NCBI GenBank assembly: GCA_950022655.1
Contig: OX465588.1
Coordinates: 21,500,527-21,564,526 of the forward strand
Direction: 5' to 3'
Source: Alentia gelatinosa
Taxonomy: Eukaryota > Annelida > Polychaeta > Phyllodocida > Polynoidae
DNA: 64,000 bases
Shown: piece by piece, positions 55,438 to 64,000 of the stretch
Numbering within the stretch: the stretch's first letter is position 1
Layout of the letters: the number at the start of each line of letters is the position of its first letter
The notes under the pieces: model-generated
What the model was told of the DNA's origin: nothing
The model's database searches: none
What the model saw: the letters and a program-made list of their open reading frames with translations, nothing else
Position numbers and translations under genes: made by a program

Positions 55438-56884
55438 GGCAACAGAAAGGGTGAACCCACTTGTAATAGTTGAGAAAAAATCAGGTGACTTGTGTTTGTG
55501 TATTGACTTAAGGTCACTAAACAAATGTATTCAGTGCAAACACTACCCAATGCGTACAGTCAAAGATGTTGCAGCTTGCCTAGTTGGCAAGAAAGTGTTC
55601 TCAGTGATGGACGCATGCCAACCATTTGATCAAATATGTGTGTCTGAGGCCACGTCTAGACTTTTAACTTGCCTTTTGGCTGTTATAAGTTCTTGCTTAT
55701 GACTTTTGGTATTTCATCTACCTCTTAGGTTTGGGAGCAGACAATAACAAATATGTTTGCCAACATTGTTGTTGTTGAAATCGTACATGATTGCAGGTAA
55801 GGATCTTGCTGAGCATGGTAGCATATTGCAAAAAGTTCTTGATCGCTCACTCAAGAACGGGTTAGGACTCAACCTCAAGAAATGTAAGGTTGCAGTTAGT
55901 TCTGTTACATATCAAGGCCACATCTTTTCTGATGCAGGAGTCCAGGTAATCCCTGCTAACCCTGCAGAATGTTGACGATGTTACCCATTGGTTGGGTATG
56001 ATAATGTACATTGGAAAATTCATTCCAAAAGTGTCACAGAAAGTAGCCCTGTTGCGACTCCTTCAAAATTCAGATGCTGCATAGCACTGGGACAAACCCC
56101 AGCAAGATGCATTTGAATAACTCAAACAGTGTGTTGTTTTGACACCTGTCTTGCAGTATTACTCGCCAAAGGAGTCAATTGTTGCTACTGTTGATTCTTC
56201 ATCGTATGGTCATGGGGCATGCTTGCTACAAGGTGATAGACCAGTTTGCGTCGCATTGCTTAAACAAAAGTGAAAAGAACTATGGGCAAATCGAAAAAGA
56301 GATGATAGCCATCACATGGGAATATGGGGTTGTACTAAATTCCACGACTACATCTATGGTCGAACAGACATAATGATCAAAACCGACCACAATCTGTTAG
56401 AAGTGTTTTAAAAAAGCCAATCAGTTCTGCACCACCATGCATACAGCGCATGATGTTAAGGATTCAAAAGTATTCCTTCAGAGTTGTCTGGTGAAAAGTC
56501 AAGGACCTTTTCATTGCTGATACCCTGAGCAGGGCACTGCAACCACTATCCGAGTCAAGTGATCTTGACAAGTACCAAGTATACTCTGTCAGGAACTTGC
56601 CTATCAGTGACAAAACGTTAACTGAATTCCTAAGAGAAACCGGTCAAAATCTAGTCTTGCAAGTCGTTCTGAATATGCCAACCAGGGTTGACCTGATTGC
56701 AAAGACTCAGGACAGTCAGAGGTCAGACCATTTTGAAATGTCCAAGATGAACTCTATGTTTCCGAAGGTCTTGTTCTAAGATGCAATAGATTGGTCGTAC
56801 CAAGCTTAATGTGTAAGAGTATGTTGACACAAATCCAAAGAAGCCACCTTCAAAAGGGCATGAAAACCTACCGTAGAAATAGAA

Positions 56885-57840
56885 AAGACATATATCAAAT
56901 AAAAGATCTCTATGTCAACTCTCATGGTGCTAGACAGGGAGGTACTAGCTGCATCTAGGACTGCCCTCTTGCTGCCCCTTTCGGAGAACATGTTTGGATG
57001 AATTAGGACAATTTGGAGGACTTTGGAGTCCCACCTTCAGGACTTTGTTATGAAACGACTTTTGTCAGCTGAAACTTGATCCTGTCCTTCACTCATCCTG
57101 ACCATAGGATTAAAAAATATATACAATATTTCCCGAAGGACATTCCGATGATCATTTCTAGTACATATCCTGGATTATTCAAAGGACCCCAAGGTCTGAG
57201 CGCTAATATTCATAATGTCTCCACAGAACTTGACCGGGATTGGCTTAGAAGATCACATCATCAATTTACCAGATTTGCATTGGCTGAGACAGACAAAGAG
57301 TGGCGGTAATCCATTCTGGCCAATAAAGATGAGGTTGTTACTTGTGTATGATCATTTATGAATAGTGTTCAAATATCTTGAAGAGGTCACTCAATTAACC
57401 ACTAAACTCAACATTGAAATGACAAGACCTTGAACAAAGCTTGGGAGCAATGTTTCATGAAAGGTTTATTTTGGGATGCTAACATGGTCATATTCCCTAT
57501 ACTAGGTTTTGAGTGCTGTAACACTAAACTAAAGACACCTTTGGAAATCTATGATTGCACAAATAGATGTAATATCGGCAGTTTCTCGAACAATGAGACA
57601 ATGCTCTAATAATACCATGTGAAATACTACGTATTCTTAAACTTTATACAATTCTGAAATGCTTACACTATTGCAAATGATGCTAACTAATACATAACGA
57701 TATACACGATTGCACTCAGCCCTAATCTCTCTGATGTTTGACGAAATTTAAACAAAATTCTTGTAGCTCGACTACAATATCTCACAATAGCCTGATGAGA
57801 ACAGAAATTCGAAATGGTATGCTGGGTAATAAAATTATTA
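56885..57840. other. Non-genic stretch, no supported feature
   Basis: AT-rich DNA with short open frames only. No 3' LTR was recognised here, although one would be expected if the Gypsy element were full length. Confidence 0.4.
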
Positions 57841-57844
57841 CGGA

Positions 57845-58010
57845 CATACTCTGGCCACCAGAGCACACGGACACTAGCTCTGGTGAAGTCCAATCTGAGC
57901 CACCTTGACTGGCACTCTCCGAGCTGATCTTCTCACTACCAGAATCAGAATCTCTGCTGGGTCATTCTTCCAGCAGATCTTTAGTCTTGTCTGGAGAGTG
58001 CAGTGCCCCC
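57845..58010. repeat. Second copy of the foldback element core
   Basis: CTGGCCACCAGAGCA, GAATCTCTGCTGGG and CAGATCTTT recur from the centre of the 49 kb element. It is again a hairpin: GCACTCTCC at 57922 pairs with GGAGAGTGC near 57995, and inside it TCTGCTGG pairs with CCAGCAGA. CACCAGAGC/GCTCTGGTG forms a neighbouring stem. The outer arms are missing. Confidence 0.7.
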
Positions 58011-58014
58011 GAAG

Positions 58015-59150
58015 CCCCTTATTCAGTATTCACAATTTATACTTCATGATATTCAAAATTGTACTCTACTTCAAGATACTTGTATCAACCTCTGAAAGCA
58101 ATCAGACCTGACCAACCTCTAAATTGGAAATGTGGTGGCCAATCTAGTATGGTCACACCCGTAAAATCCAAATGGAAGCAGACAGATATACCAGGTGGCA
58201 CTCCTATACACTCAGCATCTAAACCACTGGTAAAGCTAGTACACAACCCACACAACAGAGGCAGACACTGTTGACTTGTCCATACCCTTCAAATCATGAT
58301 AGTGTTGAAAATGCCTAAAGAGAGATATTCACAGGGAAAGGCAGGTCATTGACTATTACCACCAATATTAGTTGCCCTCTATCAAAATACACTACACAAG
58401 ATATGACTGGGACAGTCTTTATTAAATATTCCTGAGCTTTGAGAACCTGTTGATTGGGCTGAAAGGCAGACACATTTAAACGTGAATTCTTGTGTGGACT
58501 GCACTACCTAAACCTAGTGGAAAGCATGCACAACATTATGTAAATACGATTAAAACTGTGAATTCCAATGAAGTAGAGGTGCAAACAATTATCTCCAAAG
58601 ATACTGGTTAAATATTATGTCCATATTCCATTCAATGGAATGACATATGTAATCATACTATTAAAAATACAATGAAAATATTGCAGCCTTCATTATGGGG
58701 AGTAACCATTTCAATCACATATTAGACATTGATATCTCAGCAGCTATCAATAATACTCAATTTCCGATTATTGCATTGCATTTGTGACCCGCAAAAGATG
58801 TCGCTCTTAAAGTTGCTTCAAGCCATTATGGATTTCAAGATGGCTGACAGATGGGAAATGACTCTAAGTGATAAGTTGACATCTCCGGCCTTCTAGACAT
58901 TGAACTAACGGCATTCTGGATGGATATTTGTCTAGTCATTCAAGGAAAAGTTCAGGTACTCTTCACTTTGCAAGCCATATTGAATTCTAGAAAAAAAGAC
59001 CTTGGCCCCTACCCTTATTTTGATCAGAATGTCACATTCAAAATCCATATCATTTAGATTGAAAATACCTATGTGATATATAATAATTCAAGCCCTGTTT
59101 TAATGCACTGTCTGCATCGTTATGTACATTGGGACCATGATCACCTTTTC
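58015..59150. other. Non-genic stretch, no supported feature
   Basis: No exon, RNA or element could be supported on either strand. Confidence 0.4.
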
Positions 59151-59154
59151 TGCA

Positions 59155-59545
59155 CCCTCCAAACACGTTACGACGCACGCTGATACACACCGATACGCTA
59201 CGATACCCTACGATATGTACCTCCTGATATTGGTCATTTTGTATCGGCGTGTATTGGGAGGTCTCAAGCTACTTTCGGTCTGGTAACGCCATACTCCGAT
59301 GGATAGAAACATCTAGACAGATTGGAGGTTGTTATCTAGTCAATTCTAGCCTGTATTTCAACAGTCAGATGTTTTGGCAGTAAGGTGGGCAGTCAGTTGG
59401 ATTGGCAGAGAGATGATTGGGTAATAAGGTGGAATAGCAGTCAGATGGATATGCAGGGAGGCGAATGGGCAGTCACATGGATGGGCTTTCATATGAATGG
59501 ATGGGCACACGGATTGATGGGCAGACAGGTGGATGTGAAGTCATT
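59155..59545 (+). repeat. Minisatellites of ACGATAC and GGATGGGCAG type
   Basis: Diverged ACGCTAC/ACGATAC units lie at 59168-59215. Degenerate 12-20 bp units around (C)AGT(C)AGATGG / GATGGGCAG lie at about 59365-59540. Confidence 0.6.
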
Positions 59546-59549
59546 TTGA

Positions 59550-59830
59550 TGGACAGTGAAATAGTTTATCAAGCACTTGGGGTATGGGAATCTTAAAATC
59601 TTGATTTTTAGCAGGATTGACCACCTGAATACGAGGGAAATTTTATTACTGCCCTACCTCAAGTTACACAAAAGTTGCTGCACGCCCACAGATTTCTTAG
59701 CACCATTATTTTAACGGTTCCATGTAGGCATATACTTGGAATTAACAGTGAAATAGTTTATTAAAGCCTGGTAGCATGGGAATAATCACAAAATCTGAAT
59801 TTGCAGGACTGACTTCCTGAACCTCCTTAC
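59550..59830 (+). repeat. Duplicated block of about 80 bp, spacing 190 bp
   Basis: CAGTGAAATAGTTTATCAAG (about 59556) and CAGTGAAATAGTTTATTAAAG (about 59746) begin two similar stretches. Each continues through GTATGGGAAT / GCATGGGAAT to GCAGGATTGACC / GCAGGACTGACT. Confidence 0.7.
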
Positions 59831-59851
59831 TTATTCCCACCTTTGGGGGGC

Positions 59852-60337
59852 CTATAGATATACTTTTTCCAATATGCTTTCATTTTGATATATCATTACA
59901 TGGTGGTTTAGATGAGCGATCTGCTTGAGCGACTGCTCGTATGTTGCAGCGTTCTCTCGGCCGACCTGTGGCCTGTGAGTTAATTTATTCCGGTTACCTT
60001 CAAGGCATGGCACCCACTTGCCAGTTCTGCCGGTTGTGCTGATCTGTTTGCAGTACTTGCAAGATTGTTTCTTGCATTCATTTCGGTCCTTGATTCTGGT
60101 TTTCCCTTTTTGGTGTACGTTGTAGCACGTTCTGGCTCGGACCAGGTAGTTCTTCAGATTTTTTGGTCTCCGGTAACCCTCACACCGGAGACACACCAAG
60201 CGAGTCAAGGCAGCGATCTCTGTAATCGCCAACACAAAATAGCATGTATGTGAAAAATTATTGTAGAGTAATATCTCCCACCCATAAGTTAATGTCTCGG
60301 AAACAAAAATCACGTGAAATATAGAATAATAGCGCAC
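59852..60337 (-). CDS. Unrecognised Cys/Lys-rich open frame
   Basis: A 161-codon minus-strand frame. Its middle is basic and Cys-rich (VCLRCEGYRR, RARTCYNVHQKGKTR, CKKQSCKYCKQ), which could be a zinc-binding end of a transposase. It overlaps one arm of an inverted repeat (60186-60252), favouring an origin in a mobile element. No family assigned and no splice partner found. Confidence 0.25.
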   Translation of the reverse strand: MRYYSIFHVIFVSETLTYGWEILLYNNFSHTCYFVLAITEIAALTRLVCLRCEGYRRPKNLKNYLVRARTCYNVHQKGKTRIKDRNECKKQSCKYCKQISTTGRTGKWVPCLEGNRNKLTHRPQVGRENAATYEQSLKQIAHLNHHVMIYQNESILEKVYL

Positions 60338-60400
60338 ATATTCGCCATTTTGTGATGGCGATTCTGGAAATCGCTGTGTTTCTCGCTTGGTGTGTCTCCG
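60186..60400. repeat. Inverted repeat with arms of about 66 bp
   Basis: CGGAGACACACCAAGCGAG (60186-60204) pairs with CTCGCTTGGTGTGTCTCCG (60382-60400). Further in, CAGCGAT...AATCGCC pairs with GGCGATT...ATCGCTG, and ACACAAAATAGCATGTATGTG pairs with CACATATTCGCCATTTTGTGA. The loop is about 82 bp. It is a foldback element or an inverted duplication of coding sequence. Confidence 0.85.
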
Positions 60401-61003
60401 ACATTAACGAGTTTGCTCTCATAGATGGGCTTTATTGTTTTCATTTGCCAAGTTATTCCCAATTGGAGTCGACTAAGAAATTTTTTGCCAAACAAATGCT
60501 GTCACCCACACTCCACCGGGAACGCGATACAAGCACATAAAGCAAAAGTTTTTGATCTCATATATCATTTCATGTTACAACAACCTGATAATTTTACTAC
60601 AGGACAAATATATTCATGACCTTTGAGTTCACAAGTAATCTATGAAAGGCAACTATAAAGGCCTGGGCCAATGCTGTCGGATTGCCACCTTTATTGGTAA
60701 ACCCTTCTCACATGCATGTCAATATTGAAAACAATGAAATACTATTCTACCATGTGCCGAATTCGAATACAAATTAATTGGGTAATCAAGTATTAAGGTG
60801 CCCGGCTTCTACGGTAAATCTCTGCTTACAGTACATTAAGCATGAATGAAGGTAGGGACTTCTTCTACCTTGCAAACTGAATAAAATTCAGCTTCCCCGC
60901 TTTGAGATGTGTGACTATAACCCACATGTTCCACTTTGAGAAGTACAGTAATGTTAGGGACATGTTCATCTGCATAATTATTGTCATTGTATAAAGTATC
61001 ACC

Positions 61004-61381
61004 ATGTTGTGCAACTCGCTAATGTATATGTTCAGTATAAACGAAGTATCGACCAGGGGGCACTCAGAAGGGTGGACAGGTGTCGGGCCTTCCCTGGCCG
61101 GACTGATTGAAGCCTCCTCCCGAGTATGGGTCGATAAAGCCCCGAGCATGCGCTCGACTCCGTCGTGGCCCGCTACACGGAAACAGCTCGAGCCCGGAGC
61201 ACCCATAGGACCAAAGGACCACATAGGGAGAGGGCGTAGAAGGTTAATTACAGACCTCAAAACAAGATTCTTTGTAGGAGACTTCAACATATCGGCACCT
61301 TCAAAGATAGGAGAGAAACAGAGAAACCCCAGTTACTTAAGAAACAAGTATATACATCTCTACTTACAAGGGATCTTCTAG
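61004..61381 (+). mobile_element. GC-rich fragment with a LINE endonuclease-like motif
   Basis: A plus-strand frame of 125 codons ends with RFFVGDFNISAP (about 61265-61300). The GDFN motif is characteristic of the apurinic-type endonuclease of non-LTR retrotransposons. The GC-rich upstream half has no recognised domain. Probably a short LINE remnant. Confidence 0.35.
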
Positions 61382-61384
61382 ATT

Positions 61385-62735
61385 GAGGTTATCCATGAAA
61401 AGAAAAGGAACAAGCAAAAAATACAGAACATATGATCATATTTCTCAGATGCAGATACATGTAGTATACTTTTGGTCTGCGATATCGAAGCAGAAGATGA
61501 AACGTATGATCTGTTGGAGAACGTTACTGCATTAATCCATTTCTACTTCATTCCAATATGATTTCATTCCAATCACATAAATTCATATCATATCGTGTAC
61601 CTGACTTACGGCGATTCACGACAAGACTTCCGTGTTTACTGGTATAGAGGTGATCCATGTCATTAAGCTGAGCTCGAAGTGGTACTGATAATGAACTCAC
61701 AATGGCGCGGAGTAAAGACATCCCTTCTAGTACTCAAGAACTTGTAATATGTTTATGTTATAGGGATAATAAGGTATCGTTTGTGATGTTTAAGTGTAAA
61801 TGGTAGGAGGGTTAGGTAAGGGAGTTTCAATATTAAACATTTTGATTTTTTGTAGCTTCTTCACCCACAAACCAATTGTGATTTACTAAATGTTCCTTAT
61901 CGCTTGTTGCTAAGTGATTGTAAAACTGTTTGGCCATTGTTGTTGGTCCCATTTCCTTTGGTCCCAATTCCTATACATGATGTGAAATAAATGTAACTCA
62001 AAATATCATATTCAGAGCTAAGAGTGTCACAAAAGCCTTGGTTGAATTGCAGAGCGAAGTTATGGTACTGTATCTATTACAGATGGGAAGAAGCTTGGAA
62101 GTTGTGGATTGATGATATAAACTTTAATCTTCTTAAGCACTAGATGTTAGAAGCATGGCAGCGATATGTTTGGTATTTTTATATAGACATCCGTGACAGT
62201 ATCTAGGTTTATGGGAGACTGTAGCCTATTACTTATTTAATCTGTTTCCTTATCTATTTCTTTATGATAAATATTGATGTTCTTATTTTCTTAGTTTTGT
62301 TCCTTTCCTCAGAACTCATCTGGACTAGGTTCTTACAGGGATAGAGCAGTCTTGGCAGTGATGTCATAGCTGTCACTCTATACAATAGGTTTAATGTCGA
62401 CTATCACGAGGTATAACGAGACACCATCATCTTATTATGGTTTATTTAACATTACTATAGGGGATTATACTATCTCGAGTCAAGAGATTGGATGCATGAA
62501 ATTGAATTGAATTGAATGGATGTAATTTGTTGGGTTTTTTTTTATTAGGCAAGAGTGTCATCTCATATAAGTGAGTTTTTCAGATCACTCACTGTTCATA
62601 CTACATAATGTACATTTCAGCAAGAATTTGACATTAGAAAATAAAACATAAATCTAGATATAGAACGGAAATTATAATAACGATGAGATAATGAAATATG
62701 ATTAGAGATCACTTGATGGTAACTTGACAATATTC
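61385..62735. other. Non-genic stretch, no supported feature
   Basis: There is a T9 run at about 62537 and a GAATT repeat at 62500-62518 (TTGAATTGAATTGAATGG). The T run may mark the 3' end of the minus-strand LINE fragment that starts at 62740. Confidence 0.4.
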
Positions 62736-62739
62736 TGGT

Positions 62740-63180
62740 CTAACTCTGACTCATAAACTTTTTTAACTCATCTTTTGTTTCACTATTTTGTACTTCCATG
62801 GACAAGTCATTCCAAGCTCTGGCTCCTCTTAGGTATGGGCTCATTAGCACTAGTGAGCTTTTGCTGTGATATATTTTGAATAAAATGTTCTTACTTGCCC
62901 TTGTTTTCCGATCGATTTTGTCTAGCAAATCATCTTTAAAGCGGTATTTGTACATTAAACAGATAAGTTGTCTCCTTCTGCGTATCCAGAGGGGGTCCAG
63001 GTTACAATCAGTTTCCATTTTAATTATTGACACTCGCTTACCATATACTCCTAGTGCATTCTTGAGTCCCTGGTGATGCAGCCTTTCTATTCTATTTATA
63101 TTGCATTTCCTAAAACTATCGGTCAAAAAGCAACAATATTCTATTATAGGAACGATACTGCGTACATATACCTGTATTGC
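62740..63180 (-). mobile_element. LINE ORF2 C-terminal fragment
   Basis: The minus strand reads PIIEYCCF, then IERLHHQGLKNALGVYGK, WIRRRRQLICLMYKYRF and ARAWNDLSMEVQN before the stop. These are the thumb and C-terminal blocks of non-LTR reverse transcriptases. The frame is intact over at least 128 codons, so the insertion is fairly young. Confidence 0.8.
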
Positions 63181-63204
63181 TGCGTTTTTGTTGAATGATA
63201 AAAA

Positions 63205-64000
63205 AAAATACAGGAAATATGAGTTCTGGTTGCTGGGTGACTTAAATATAAATATTGATGAAAAAAGCCCTAAATATAAAAAAATGAAAAGTTGTTAATA
63301 GATCATCACCTAGAATTACTAAAAACAAACTATATCTTTTTACATCACGCTGGAACAAGTAAACTAGATCATATTTACACTAATGCAGTCTAGTTTGGAT
63401 TAGATTTGCCCGGTAAAAACTAAAGGGATTAGAGCTAATAATAACTCGTTATTGACAAAAATGTAAATGTAAATATAGAGAAAAGAAGAAAGCTACTAGA
63501 TAGACTAGTTGACGAAATGTCATATAGAATAAGAAGATTAATAGCAGATATTACGAGAGGGATCAGAATATTCTAGAGTCAGCAGATTCGAAAGAGTCTA
63601 TTACAAAATCAGAAATCGCCTGATGGGCGACCTTAAATTGAATATGGAAAGGGGGTGAAAATGTAGCACATTATCCAAAAAAGATGGAGAGGTTATAGAT
63701 AATGTTTGTAATGATATAAATATACATTTTTATACAATTGGTCAAGCAGGAAATCAGGACATAGAAGAAAGTGGTATTGTAGTGGAAGAAAAGGTAATGG
63801 GGTATGATGATGAAAATAGATACTTAGTCGGTAGGATTGAAATTGATAGGACTATTAGAAATCTGGATAATGGTAAAGCAAGTGGGTTTGAGCATATCAA
63901 GTCAGAATGTCTAAAAAGGATTTTACTGAAAAAAAGAAAAAGAAATTATAGTCAACTTGATAAATTATAGTTTGGAACATCAATATTTCCCTGATATACT
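63205..64000 (+). mobile_element. LINE endonuclease and RT N-terminal fragment, runs off the window
   Basis: The plus strand reads FWLLGDLNINI (endonuclease GDxN block), then GTSKLDHIYTNA (about 63352-63387, the terminal DHIYT block). After frameshifts comes IRNLDNGKASGFEHIKSECLK (about 63850-63920), the start of the RT domain. Several stops break it. It faces away from the LINE fragment at 62740-63180, whose broken end is about 25 bp away. Confidence 0.8.

Larger units (their letters stand above)
52690..56880 (+). mobile_element. Ty3/Gypsy-type LTR retrotransposon relic
   Basis: The order is gag-pol. Two Cys-His knuckles of the CX2CX4HX4C type lie at 52738-52779 and 52798-52839. A protease start in the same frame (FKIDTDSEVNILP, about 53056-53095) has Asp-Thr-Asp where Asp-Thr-Gly is usual; the rest of the protease domain is at about 54231-54394. 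RT begins at 54570 (YKKVFHGLG) and resumes at 55440 (NPLVIVEKKSGDL), with later blocks NLKKCKVAV and TYQGHIFS. RNase H (ATVDSSSYGHGACLL) and the FIADTLSRAL block (about 56505-56540) follow. An integrase start fades at about 56880. The RT catalytic region is frameshifted. No LTRs were recognised and the relic is inactive. Confidence 0.9.

Overview
This is a eukaryotic nuclear window. It is AT-rich and intron-rich, with GT-AG introns, poly(A) signals and many degenerate transposable elements. A tRNA-headed SINE whose relatives end in TTTG repeats, two conserved animal genes and many small inverted-repeat elements point to a lophotrochozoan, most likely a mollusc. The species cannot be read from the sequence.

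Layout. From 1 to 13.4 kb the window is mostly gene-poor. It carries dispersed repeats, a pair of NF-kB-like sites (1.9 kb), CpG-rich blocks (6.6 and 9.0 kb), a cluster of three full CRE sites (7.85-7.98 kb), a candidate membrane-anchor exon on the minus strand (8.4 kb) and a perfect 132-bp tandem duplication (10.3 kb). From 13.7 to 29.1 kb a minus-strand gene for an immunoglobulin-superfamily protein is proposed: two Ig-domain exons (28.1-29.1 kb) followed by short Ser/Thr/Pro-rich and tyrosine-containing exons, all in phase 1-1. Its signal-peptide and transmembrane exons were not found. At 31.4-32.3 kb lies a dead LINE.

From 33.96 to 41.41 kb is a complete nine-exon plus-strand gene for a UBE3D-like (HECT_2 family) E2-binding ubiquitin ligase. 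All eight splice junctions keep frame and give 455 residues. It converges tail-to-tail with a minus-strand six-exon gene (42.36-47.24 kb) for a 257-residue short-chain dehydrogenase related to 15-hydroxyprostaglandin dehydrogenase. The two opposing poly(A) signals are about 30 bp apart.

From 47.6 kb to the end the window is a repeat graveyard: tandemly related units, a large foldback element (49 kb), a hAT-like MITE (51.2 kb), and a Ty3/Gypsy relic (52.7-56.9 kb) broken by a Harbinger-like element and a LINE 3' end. Further on are a second copy of the foldback core, minisatellites, an inverted repeat, and two LINE fragments in opposite orientation at 62.7-64 kb.

The best-supported new results are the two full gene models worked out exon by exon and the modular Ig gene. 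I see no prokaryotic system, CRISPR array or rRNA.
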